Source: Gammaproteobacteria bacterium (GTDB taxonomy: Bacteria; Pseudomonadota; Gammaproteobacteria; DSM-26407). From it: a DNA stretch of 13,434 nt. Positions 6,474 through 13,434 of the stretch are shown here, in pieces (the stretch's first letter is position 1; each line of letters begins with the position of its first letter). Below the pieces are notes generated by a model. That model searched no databases, was not told where the DNA came from, and saw nothing but the letters and a program-made list of their open reading frames with translations. The stretch lies in the NCBI GenBank assembly GCA_028694565.1, contig JAQVKR010000024.1:1-13434 (forward strand), written 5' to 3'. The position numbers and the translations under genes are program-made.

Positions 6474-7469
6474 ATGACCCATCGCATCCGCATGCTGCCG
6501 AGCGGCCACACGTTCGAGTGCGAAGCCACGGAAACCGTCCTGGAGGCGGCGCTGCGTTCCGGTGTGAACCTGGATCACGGCTGCGCGACGGGCACCTGCG
6601 GCGAATGCCTGGCGCGGGTGGTGTCGGGCACCGTGGGCGAGGAGCTGTTCCACGACTACGTGGTGGGCGATGCCCGGCGGCAGCAGGGCTACGCCCTCAT
6701 GTGCCGCAGCCGTCCGGGCAGCGATCTCGAGATCGAGGCGCACGAGGCGAGGGGGGCGGGGGATATCCCGGAGCAGCAGCTCATGGCGCGTGTCGTTCGT
6801 GTGGACGCGCCGGCGGACGACTATCGGGTGCTGCACCTGCGCACGCCGCGGACCCGGACGCTGCGCTTCCTGGCCGGCCAGAGCGTCGAGTTGAAGCTGG
6901 GGGGACTGGCGCCGCGGCGGCTGCCGGTGGCCAGCTGCCCCTGCAACGGCATGCAGCTGCAGTTCCACCTGCGCCGGGATGCCGGCGATCCCTTCGCCGA
7001 GCGCATATTCCACGACGGGGCGTTTGCCGATCCGGTGGAGCTGCGGGGGCCGTTCGGGGAGTTCATCCTCGATGAGGAGCAACGCAATCCGCTGGTGCTG
7101 GTGGCCCTGGACACCGGGTTCGCGCCGATGAAGAGCCTCATCGAGCACGCCATCGCCCTGGAGCTGGCGCAGCCGGTGGTGCTGATCTGGTTCGCCGCCC
7201 GCCCCGGCGGCCACTACCTGGCCAACTACTGCCGTTCCTGGGCGGATGCGCTGGATGATTTCCGCTATGTTCCGCTGGTGCTGGATGCCGGCCGGGGCGG
7301 GCCGCCGGTGCCGCCGGAGCAGGCGCAGGCCGTGCTCGAACGGCTGGAATCGCTGCCGGAGCCCCGCGTCTATCTGGCCGGTCCGGCGGAACCGGCCCGG
7401 GAGCTGGCGCGGGCGCTGGTCGACACCGGACTCCCCGGCGACCGCCTGCGCGTGGAGGCCATGTCCTGA
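6474..7469 (+). CDS. 2Fe-2S ferredoxin-FNR fusion oxidoreductase with degenerate nucleotide motifs
   Basis: The product has 331 residues. Residues 1-92 are a plant-type [2Fe-2S] ferredoxin domain with C37-x4-C42-x2-C45-x31-C77. Residues about 103-203 are an FNR-type FAD barrel ending in GPFGEFIL (192-199), and about 205-331 are the NAD(P) domain. The order matches CDP-6-deoxy-glucoseen reductase, phenol hydroxylase P5 and MmoC-type reductases. Several motifs are atypical. The FAD RxYS motif is replaced by RRLPVAS (148-154), the pyridine-nucleotide GGTGxAP motif reads LDTGFAP (212-218), and the C-terminal CGPxxM motif reads AGPAEPA (302-308). FAD and NAD binding may therefore be altered, and the iron-sulfur site looks intact. 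The ATG at 6474 follows the HTH stop by 6 bp, with GAGGAG at 6456-6461, which suggests translational coupling. The physiological substrate is unknown. No clear terminator follows. Confidence 0.88.
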   Translation: MTHRIRMLPSGHTFECEATETVLEAALRSGVNLDHGCATGTCGECLARVVSGTVGEELFHDYVVGDARRQQGYALMCRSRPGSDLEIEAHEARGAGDIPEQQLMARVVRVDAPADDYRVLHLRTPRTRTLRFLAGQSVELKLGGLAPRRLPVASCPCNGMQLQFHLRRDAGDPFAERIFHDGAFADPVELRGPFGEFILDEEQRNPLVLVALDTGFAPMKSLIEHAIALELAQPVVLIWFAARPGGHYLANYCRSWADALDDFRYVPLVLDAGRGGPPVPPEQAQAVLERLESLPEPRVYLAGPAEPARELARALVDTGLPGDRLRVEAMS

Positions 7470-7664
7470 CGCCCGTCACACGCCTTCCGCGGCCGGCGCC
7501 GCACTGGATCCGGCCGGGCCCGCCCGTTGCCAGGCCCTGCGCGGAGGGCGCGGCGTGCGGAGCATGACCTCGGCGGGCCCGGGCGGGAGCCCGTGCCGCA
7601 GTCCCGGCCATGACGCCCCGGCTTGGCAAAGCAGTGGGAAGCGTCCGCGCCGGCCGGCACCGAT

Positions 7665-7679
7665 GTTTTGTCCCAAAAC
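7665..7679. promoter_or_regulatory. Palindrome GTTTTG-TCC-CAAAAC, candidate operator for argG
   Basis: A perfect 6-bp inverted repeat with a 3-bp spacer is AT-rich against a very GC-rich surround. Its centre lies about 45 bp upstream of the predicted argG transcription start, a position typical of activator or repressor sites. It does not resemble the ArgR consensus. The regulator is unknown. Confidence 0.4.
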
Positions 7680-7701
7680 CGAGCGTCACACCCGGTACAG
7701 C

Positions 7702-7710
7702 TGGTAAAAT
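7702..7710 (+). promoter_or_regulatory. argG: Extended -10 promoter of argG
   Basis: TGGTAAAAT fits the extended -10 form TGnTATAAT, with TAAAAT at 7705-7710. No convincing -35 lies 16-18 bp upstream, as is common for extended -10 promoters or ones needing an activator. Transcription would start near 7717, giving a leader of about 65 nt to the ATG at 7782. Confidence 0.6.
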
Positions 7711-7781
7711 GACCGCTTTGCGGCGGGGGGGAGCGGTCCTTCCCGGCCGCGCGCGGGCTCAACTCAGTGGAGAGTAGTGGA

Positions 7782-8996
<1,215 letters not shown>

Positions 8997-9033
8997 TTCC
9001 AGGCTGACGGGGTGGCTGGTTCAACTACAGGTT

Positions 9034-9183
9034 AATAGACAGGATTATCAGGATTTGCAGGATGACTTCCGGCCGCCCCGGGATGTCGCAGAAAGCATGG
9101 CTCTGGCACCAAACGGGCAGCAGGCGCCCTTTGGCCGGAAGTCCTCATTTCAAATCCTGTTAATCATGTAAATTCTGCCTATT
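9034..9183. repeat. Imperfect 150-bp palindrome built of nonamer repeats
   Basis: The left arm, plus strand: ATAGACAGG (9035-9043), ATTATCAGG (9044-9052), ATTTGCAGG (9053-9061), then ATGACTTCCGGCC. The right arm, minus strand read inward from 9182: ATAGGCAGA, ATTTACATG, ATTAACAGG, ATTTGAAAT, then GAGGACTTCCGGCC. The arms share a perfect 11-bp core (9064-9074 with 9133-9143) and the outer AATAG/CTATT, and both follow a 9-bp unit close to ATTNNCAGG. The 58-bp centre has no evident coding content. It is AT-rich on the arms, fills most of the argG-gloA gap, and ends 22 bp before the gloA ATG. It looks like an eroded small mobile or REP-type element. As RNA it could fold and influence gloA if read through from argG. 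Confidence 0.7.
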
Positions 9184-9205
9184 CAAATTGCCGGGAGGCG
9201 CATCG

Positions 9206-9589
9206 ATGCGGATTCTCCATACCATGCTGCGGGTGGGCGACCTGGACCGCTCCATCGCTTTCTATACCGAGATCATGGGCATGAAGCTGCTGCGGCGGCA
9301 GGACTATCCCGACGGCAGGTTCACCCTGGCCTTCGTCGGCTATGGCGACGAGGCGGACAACAGCGTCGTCGAGCTGACCTACAACTGGGGCGTGGATGGC
9401 TACGAGGTGGGCAGCGGCTTCGGTCACATCGCCGTCGAGGTGGATGACGTCTACAAGGCCTGTGACGACATCCGCGCCCGGGGCGGCAAGATCATCCGCG
9501 ATGCGGGCCCCATGAACGCCGGCAGCACCGTCATCGCCTTCGTCGAGGACCCCGACGGCTATCCGGTGGAGCTCATCGGCCGCCGGTAG
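9206..9589 (+). CDS. gloA: Lactoylglutathione lyase (glyoxalase I, Ni-type)
   Basis: It converts the hemithioacetal of methylglyoxal and glutathione to S-lactoylglutathione, detoxifying methylglyoxal in the cytosol. The product has 127 residues (E. coli GloA has 135). The two betaalphabetabetabeta modules of the VOC fold are visible. The four metal ligands are at exactly the E. coli positions: H5 in [12 protein letters not shown]56 in [12 protein letters not shown]74 in [11 protein letters not shown] and E122 in DGYPVELIG. The short bacterial form without the extra loops of the zinc type fits a nickel enzyme. The ATG at 9206 with GGGAGG at 9193-9198 is preferred to an in-frame TTG at 9188, which lies at the edge of the palindromic repeat. 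Transcription ends at the terminator at 9624-9654. Confidence 0.96.
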   Translation: MRILHTMLRVGDLDRSIAFYTEIMGMKLLRRQDYPDGRFTLAFVGYGDEADNSVVELTYNWGVDGYEVGSGFGHIAVEVDDVYKACDDIRARGGKIIRDAGPMNAGSTVIAFVEDPDGYPVELIGRR

Positions 9590-9623
9590 GGGCCGGCGCC
9601 CCCCGCGGGTCGGCGTTGATTGT

Positions 9624-9654
9624 CGGAAAAGCCGGGCGTTGCCCGGCTTTTCCG
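9624..9654. terminator. Perfect bidirectional Rho-independent terminator
   Basis: The arms CGGAAAAGCCGGGC (9624-9637) and GCCCGGCTTTTCCG (9641-9654) are perfectly complementary around the loop GTT. TTTT follows the GC stem on both strands. It sits between the convergent genes gloA (stop 9589) and marC (stop 9722) and can serve both. Confidence 0.93.
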
Positions 9655-9721
9655 TTCCGGGCGAATAGGACTTTCTCTCCGCCCGTCGCCGGTGAAGCGG
9701 CCCGCCCCGGCATGTGCGGGG

Positions 9722-10324
9722 TCAGAGGCGGCCGAGGAAACGCTCCACGCCGGTGAGAAACATCTGCACGGCCACCGCGGTCAGCAGCATGCCCATGAGG
9801 CGCTGCAGGGCATGGAGCCCGCGCTTGCCGAGGAGGTGGCTGAGGGGCTCGGAGGCGAGCAGCACCAGGGTGCTCGCGCAGGCGGCCAGGGTGATGGCGG
9901 CGGCCCACTCCCAGACCCGGTCCGGCTCGCGCGAGACCAGCAGCAGGACGGTAGCCATGGCCGAGGGGCCGGCGATGAGCGGGGTGGCCAGCGGCACCAC
10001 CAGGGGTTCACCCGCCGGGTCGTAGCCGAACAGCCCCTCCGGGTGGGGAAAGATCATGCGCAGGGCGATGAGGAACAGGATGACGCCGCCGGCCACGGTC
10101 AGGGCCGGATCCTCGATGCGCAGAACGCTGAGCAGCCCCCGCCCCCCGACCAGGAACAGCAGCAGGATTCCGTAGGCGATGAGGGATTCGCGCAGGATGA
10201 TCCGGCGTCGGCGTGGCGGGGGGATGTCGCCCAGGATGGCGAGGAAGGTCGGGACGTTGCCCAGGGGATCGACCACGATCACCAGCAGGATCGCCGCCGA
10301 AATCAGGGTCAGTCCGGGGTCCAT
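9722..10324 (-). CDS. MarC family (UPF0056) integral membrane protein
   Basis: The product has 200 residues, the usual family length, and is mostly hydrophobic with about six predicted transmembrane helices (ISAAILLVIVVDPLG, IAYGILLLFLVGG and ALTVAGGVILFLIALRMI among them). Family marks are VDPLGNVPTFLAI in the first helix region and PLATPLIAGPSAMATVLLL in the second half, which repeat the DP-G-N and AGP motifs typical of MarC/YchE/YhgN proteins. The molecular function of the family is not established. The early link to multiple antibiotic resistance was later withdrawn. The ATG at 10324 (MDPGLTLISAA) is chosen because upstream in-frame sequence overlaps the preceding gene and is not hydrophobic. 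It starts 14 bp after the DUF1841 stop and is probably co-transcribed. Its Shine-Dalgarno is weak (CGGA). Confidence 0.92.
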   Translation of the reverse strand: MDPGLTLISAAILLVIVVDPLGNVPTFLAILGDIPPPRRRRIILRESLIAYGILLLFLVGGRGLLSVLRIEDPALTVAGGVILFLIALRMIFPHPEGLFGYDPAGEPLVVPLATPLIAGPSAMATVLLLVSREPDRVWEWAAAITLAACASTLVLLASEPLSHLLGKRGLHALQRLMGMLLTAVAVQMFLTGVERFLGRL

Positions 10325-10338
10325 GGCGGTTCCGGGCG

Positions 10339-10770
10339 TCAGCGGGCGTTGAGCCGCTCGAGGCACTCGAGATAGGCGATCTCGTCCGGGGCGCAGCCAT
10401 TCTGCTGGGCCCGCCACAGCGCTTCGCCGAGGCAGTCCATCATGCGATGCTCGACGGCGTGCGGATCGCCGATCCCGAGCACCAGCCGGTGGTAGACCGT
10501 ACCGATCCCGGCCGGCCGATCCGTGGCCACCTGCTCCTTCAGCGCGATATGCATGCCCATGTGCAGGAAGGGATTCTCATCGCCCAGTTCGGGGAGGTAG
10601 TCGCGCTCCAGGTGGCGCTCCTCGCCCATCAGGACGGGATGGTACTCGGGATGGGCGGCGATCACCTCGGCCACCAGCTGCTCCAGCGGCTCCAGCGGCT
10701 CGCTGTGCTGCTGCTTTCGCCACACCGTGTAGTAGAAGCGGCGCAGGTTGTCGCGGTTGTGTCCAAACAC
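10339..10770 (-). CDS. DUF1841 family protein
   Basis: The product has 143 residues and is soluble, with no signal peptide. The N-terminus MFGHNRDNLRRFYYTVWRK, the central AHPEYHPVL segment, and the NPFLHMGMHIALKEQ and DRPAGIG segments are typical of DUF1841 proteins, small proteobacterial proteins of unknown function. The conserved His/Glu-rich pattern (HPEYHP, GEERHLERDYLPE, HMGMHIALKEQ, and HRLVLGIGDPHAVEHRMMDCLGEALW) suggests metal or nucleotide interaction, but that is speculation. The start is GTG at 10770, with AGGGG 7 nt upstream. The start fits the family's usual N-terminus. It follows nth by 103 bp on the same strand, and marC follows it closely. Confidence 0.9.
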   Translation of the reverse strand: MFGHNRDNLRRFYYTVWRKQQHSEPLEPLEQLVAEVIAAHPEYHPVLMGEERHLERDYLPELGDENPFLHMGMHIALKEQVATDRPAGIGTVYHRLVLGIGDPHAVEHRMMDCLGEALWRAQQNGCAPDEIAYLECLERLNAR

Positions 10771-10873
10771 GGGTCGGCCCCTGGGTGGCGTTGGGGTAAG
10801 GATAGTTCAGAGTCCGGCGCGAGGGTGACGGTTTTCTCTTCGCCGGGCGGCGGCGGCCGCACGTTGGCCGGGT

Positions 10874-11509
10874 TCAATCAGAGGTCTTGTGTCGATATTC
10901 GCACAGGTCCTCGATGACGCAGGAACCGCAGCGGGGCTTGCGCGCGAGGCAGGTGTAGCGGCCATGGAGGATGAGCCAGTGGTGGGCATCCTTGCGATAC
11001 TCGGCCGGCACCAGCCGCAGCAGGCGCTTTTCCACCTCCAGGGGGGTCTTGCCCGGCGCAATCCCGGCGCGGTTGGACACCCGGAAGATGTGGGTGTCCA
11101 CGGCGATGGTGGGTTCGCCGAACGCCGTATTGAGCACCACGTTGGCGGTCTTGCGGCCGACGCCGGGCAGCGCCTCCAGGGACGCCCGGTCGCGCGGCAC
11201 CTCGCCTCCATGCCGTTCAAGGAGGATGCGGCAGGTCTCGATGATGTTCTTCGCCTTGCTGTTGAACAGGCCGACGGCCTTGATGTGCTCCTTCAGGCCC
11301 GCCTCGCCGAGCGCCGCGATGGCGGCCGGCGTGCTGGCCGCCGGGAACAGCCGCCGGGTGGCCTTGTTCACTCCCACATCGGTGGCCTGGGCGGAGAGGA
11401 TGACCGCCACCAGCAGCTCGAACGGGGTGGTGTACTCGAGCTCGGTGGTGGGGTGCGGATTTTCGGCCCGCAGCCGGCGGAAGATCTCCGCCCGTTTTTC
11501 CCGGTTCAT
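10874..11509 (-). CDS. nth: Endonuclease III (DNA glycosylase/AP lyase)
   Basis: It removes oxidised pyrimidines and cleaves abasic sites in base excision repair. The product has 211 residues, the same as E. coli Nth, with very high similarity throughout. The helix-hairpin-helix ALPGVGRKTANVVLNTAFG carries catalytic K120, and VDTHIFRV carries D138. The C-terminal [4Fe-4S] loop uses C187, C194, C197 and C203 (C-x6-C-x2-C-x5-C) in the E. coli spacing. The ATG at 11509 (MNREKRAEIFRRLR) reproduces the E. coli start, and an upstream in-frame TTG at 11542 is rejected. As in E. coli, it lies 3' of the rnf/rsx genes, but here separated by 271 bp. Confidence 0.98.
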   Translation of the reverse strand: MNREKRAEIFRRLRAENPHPTTELEYTTPFELLVAVILSAQATDVGVNKATRRLFPAASTPAAIAALGEAGLKEHIKAVGLFNSKAKNIIETCRILLERHGGEVPRDRASLEALPGVGRKTANVVLNTAFGEPTIAVDTHIFRVSNRAGIAPGKTPLEVEKRLLRLVPAEYRKDAHHWLILHGRYTCLARKPRCGSCVIEDLCEYRHKTSD

Positions 11510-11580
11510 CGTCTCTGCCAGCTCCTCTTCGGCGCGGCCCAAGGGTAGCCGGAAAGTTGGCCGCTTGGGAACCGTGCATC

Positions 11581-11730
11581 GGCGGGATGCCCGTCGATTG
11601 GGCGCCGACGCGGCGGATGACCGGCGGACGGTTCAAGCTCCATTGCGTCCGGTGGACTTGCGCGCCGTCGGCACTCCCGCGTGGCGAGGTGGCCGGCGGC
11701 CGGCCACTGCCCGGGGCGGGATGCCCGTCG
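11581..11730. repeat. 16-bp direct repeat in the rnfE-nth gap
   Basis: GGCGGGATGCCCGTCG occurs exactly at 11581-11596 and at 11715-11730, start to start 134 bp. Each copy contains the small palindrome CGGG-ATG-CCCG. They flank the hairpin at 11689-11707 and lie upstream of nth. No open reading frame in the gap looks protein-like. The repeats could be paired regulator sites for nth or traces of a duplication. Confidence 0.6.
11689..11707. other. GC-rich hairpin between rnfE and nth
   Basis: GTGGCCGG (11689-11696) and CCGGCCAC (11700-11707) form a perfect 8-bp stem around CGG. There is no T-run on either side, so it is not a classic intrinsic terminator. It may end the rnf message with Rho, or block 3' exonucleases. 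Confidence 0.5.
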
Positions 11731-11780
11731 CGCCCTGTTACCGGTGGGGGGAATTCACGGAATCAGCGGTTCATCGCCGT

Positions 11781-12479
11781 TCAGGCCGAGGCCTCGGCGC
11801 CGCCTTCCACCTTCTCCGCCCGCCTGGCGCGCGCGGCACGGGCGGCGAGCCGGCCGTCGATGCTGTTCTTGAGGGCGATGAGCAGGCCCATGCCGAGGAA
11901 GGCGCCGGGGGGGAGGATGGCCAGCAGGAAGCCGCGGTAGTTTTCGAACACGTGGAGGGTCATGCCGCGGGCGGCCTCGCCGAACATCAGGTGGGCCTGG
12001 GCCAGCAGGGTGCCCTGGCCGAGCAGTTCCCGCATCCCGCCGAGCAGCACCAGCACGGCGGTAAAGCCGAAGCCCATGGCCAGGCCGTCGGCCAGCGCGA
12101 ACCGGAACCGGTTCTTCGAGGCGAAGGCCTCGGCGCGGCCGATGATGACGCAGTTGGTGACGATGAGCGGGATGAAAATGCCCAGGATCTTGTACAGATC
12201 GTGGAAGAAGGCGTTCATGGTGAGCTCGACCGCCGTCACGAACGAGGCGATGACGAGCACGAACACCGGTATGCGCACCTCCTGGGGCACCAGGCTGCGG
12301 ATGAGCGAGACGGTGATGTTGGACAGCACCAGTACCGCCACGGTGGCAAGGCCGAGGCCGAGGCCGTTGACCACGTTGGTGGTCACCGCGAGCAGGGGAC
12401 AGAGGCCGAGGAGCTGTACGAGTCCCGGGTTGTTGTCCCAGAAGCCGTTGCGGACGATGCTGCCGTAGGTGCTGGACAT
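11781..12479 (-). CDS. rnfE: Rnf/Rsx electron transport complex subunit E
   Basis: This is a membrane subunit of the ion-pumping ferredoxin:NAD oxidoreductase complex (called RsxE in E. coli, where the complex resets SoxR). The product has 232 residues (E. coli 231) with about six transmembrane helices. [18 protein letters not shown] and [21 protein letters not shown] are the diagnostic segments. C27 and C110 in them correspond to the cysteines that, with RnfA, hold the intramembrane iron-sulfur centre. [17 protein letters not shown] is the last helix, and the Arg/Ala/Glu-rich tail is cytosolic. The ATG at 12479 has GGAG at 12489-12486 and starts 14 bp after the rnfG stop. Confidence 0.97.
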   Translation of the reverse strand: MSSTYGSIVRNGFWDNNPGLVQLLGLCPLLAVTTNVVNGLGLGLATVAVLVLSNITVSLIRSLVPQEVRIPVFVLVIASFVTAVELTMNAFFHDLYKILGIFIPLIVTNCVIIGRAEAFASKNRFRFALADGLAMGFGFTAVLVLLGGMRELLGQGTLLAQAHLMFGEAARGMTLHVFENYRGFLLAILPPGAFLGMGLLIALKNSIDGRLAARAARARRAEKVEGGAEASA

Positions 12480-12493
12480 CTCGTTCTCCGTCG

Positions 12494-13138
12494 TCAGGAG
12501 CGCTGCTCGGCGGTCGGCGCCTTCTCTTCCCGCGGGAAGACCTCGTCCCGGTGCGCCTGGAACCAGGTGAGGGTGCTGTAGACCGACTTCACCACCGTGC
12601 GCGGGGTGATGGTGGCGCCGGTGAACTGATCGAAGACTCCGCCGTCCTTCTTGACCCGCCACTGCTGCGGGGTCGGGTCGCCGAGCGACTTGCCGGCGAA
12701 GCCGAGCACCCAGTCGGACTTCTCCAGTTCGATGAGATCACCCAGCCCGGGCGTCTCCTTGTGGGAGATGACCCGGACACCGGTCAGGCGTCCGTCCATC
12801 GCCACGCCCACCAGCAGCTTGATGGGCCCGGCATAGCCCTCGGGGGCGACGGTGGTGAACACCGCGGCCTGGGGCTGGCCCTTGAGCCGCGCCCGGTAGA
12901 CGGTCACGTTGCCGCCCAGCTCCGGCACCTGGAACCGGATCGTGTCGTTGGGAATGTCGTTGTCGTGGCTCGCGGCCGGGAGCACCTGGTTGAGGTTGTG
13001 CAGCAGCGCCTCGCGCTCGTTGGCGGCGATGCGATCGCGGGTGACCTCCTCGGTCAGGCCGACGAGGCTGGTGCCGGCCACGGCGAACAGTCCGAGGACC
13101 AGGGCGTTGCGGAAAATGGACTGGAAGATGAGCTTCAT
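12494..13138 (-). CDS. rnfG: Rnf/Rsx electron transport complex subunit G (covalent flavoprotein)
   Basis: This subunit carries a covalently bound FMN on the periplasmic side. The product has 214 residues (E. coli RsxG has 206). It has one N-terminal transmembrane helix ([18 protein letters not shown], residues 11-28) and a periplasmic FMN domain. The flavinylation motif DxxTGAT reads DQFTGATIT with the acceptor Thr at 176. The [12 protein letters not shown] segment is the other family hallmark. The ATG at 13138 overlaps the rnfD stop as ATGA, indicating translational coupling, and AAGG lies just upstream. Flavin attachment would need an ApbE-type transferase, which is not in this window. Confidence 0.97.
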   Translation of the reverse strand: MKLIFQSIFRNALVLGLFAVAGTSLVGLTEEVTRDRIAANEREALLHNLNQVLPAASHDNDIPNDTIRFQVPELGGNVTVYRARLKGQPQAAVFTTVAPEGYAGPIKLLVGVAMDGRLTGVRVISHKETPGLGDLIELEKSDWVLGFAGKSLGDPTPQQWRVKKDGGVFDQFTGATITPRTVVKSVYSTLTWFQAHRDEVFPREEKAPTAEQRS

Positions 13139-13434
13139 GAAGCCTTGTCACCGTGGCCGTAGACCCGCGGCTGGGTATAGTAGTCGATGGTGGGGGCGGC
13201 CATGTTCATCAGCAGCACGCCGAATGCCACGCCATCGGGGTAGCCGCCCCAGGTGCGGATGATGTAGGTGAGTATGCCGATGCCGGCGCCGAAGATCAGC
13301 CGGCCGCGGGGGGTGGTGCAGGCGCTCACCGGATCGGTGGCGATGAAGAATGCTCCGAGCATGGCCGCGCCGCTGAAGACATGGAACAGCGGGGTGGCGT
13401 AGCGGCCCGGGTCAACCAGGTTGAAGATCATCGC
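13135..13434 (-). CDS. rnfD: Rnf/Rsx electron transport complex subunit D, C-terminal fragment
   Basis: Only the last 99 residues are in the window, because the 5' end lies beyond 13434 on the right. The segment has three transmembrane stretches and the conserved [21 protein letters not shown] and [22 protein letters not shown] blocks, ending in [13 protein letters not shown], as in RnfD/RsxD. The covalent FMN site lies upstream and is not visible. One detail is a Cys in ATDPVSAC, where I recall Ser in E. coli. The TGA stop overlaps the rnfG ATG by four bases. RnfA, B and C would be expected further right. Confidence 0.96.
   Translation of the reverse strand, partial: AMIFNLVDPGRYATPLFHVFSGAAMLGAFFIATDPVSACTTPRGRLIFGAGIGILTYIIRTWGGYPDGVAFGVLLMNMAAPTIDYYTQPRVYGHGDKAS

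Larger units (their letters stand above)
7470..7781. other. 312-bp intergenic region upstream of argG
   Basis: No gene is supported here. The first 190 bp are GC-rich with several imperfect short inverted repeats, but no T-tracted terminator for the flavoprotein gene. The distal part holds the palindrome at 7665-7679, an extended -10 at 7702-7710, and a possible leader hairpin GACCGCT (7711-7717) / AGCGGTC (7732-7738) whose loop contains a run of seven G. I see no ARG-box-like ArgR operator. Confidence 0.6.

Noticed and set aside
5844..7214. 456-codon minus-strand open frame opposite the HTH and flavoprotein genes
   Set aside because: It is antisense to two genes with intact domains and ribosome binding sites, and its translation has no recognisable domain.
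9075..9132. A small gene or RNA in the centre of the argG-gloA palindrome
   Set aside because: The 58 bp have no start with a ribosome site, no promoter and no terminator of their own.
10971..12581. 536-codon plus-strand open frame opposite nth and rnfE
   Set aside because: It is antisense to two strongly supported genes. Its translation shows only compositional bias and no recognisable domain.

Overview
The window comes from a GC-rich bacterial chromosome, most likely a gammaproteobacterium. The evidence is close colinearity with Escherichia coli proteins (RNase T, class II dihydroorotase, glyoxalase I, endonuclease III) and an rnf(rsx)D-G-E-nth gene order. A secreted Gly/Tyr-rich protein resembling the sulfur globule proteins of purple and colourless sulfur bacteria suggests a sulfur-oxidising lineage, for example near Chromatiales or Ectothiorhodospiraceae. 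That placement is inference.

Layout, left to right. (1) The C-terminal two thirds of dnaE (+) converge on rnt (-). Between them lies a REP/BIME-like pair of palindromes flanked by short heptamer tandem repeats. (2) An AT-rich promoter drives a sulfur-globule-like gene and then a gene for a secreted, charged, helical protein of unknown function. The pair ends at a strong bidirectional terminator shared with convergent pyrC (-). (3) A two-gene (+) unit encodes a small helix-turn-helix protein and an FNR-type 2Fe-2S flavoprotein whose FAD and NAD motifs are degenerate. (4) argG (+) has its own extended -10 promoter and is followed by an eroded nonamer-repeat palindrome and gloA (+). A perfect bidirectional terminator separates gloA from the minus-strand cluster. 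(5) On the minus strand, in transcription order, are rnfD (partial), rnfG, rnfE, nth, a DUF1841 gene and marC. rnfD and rnfG overlap by ATGA, and rnfG and rnfE are 14 bp apart. A 271-bp gap with a hairpin and 16-bp direct repeats precedes nth.

Most genes are core housekeeping: replication, RNA processing, pyrimidine and arginine synthesis, methylglyoxal detoxification, base excision repair and electron transfer to ferredoxin. The accessory interest lies in the sulfur-globule-like pair, the HTH/flavoprotein pair, and three intergenic repeat elements that share a design of short-period repeats arranged around an inverted symmetry. I see no tRNA, rRNA, CRISPR array, transposase or recognised riboswitch.
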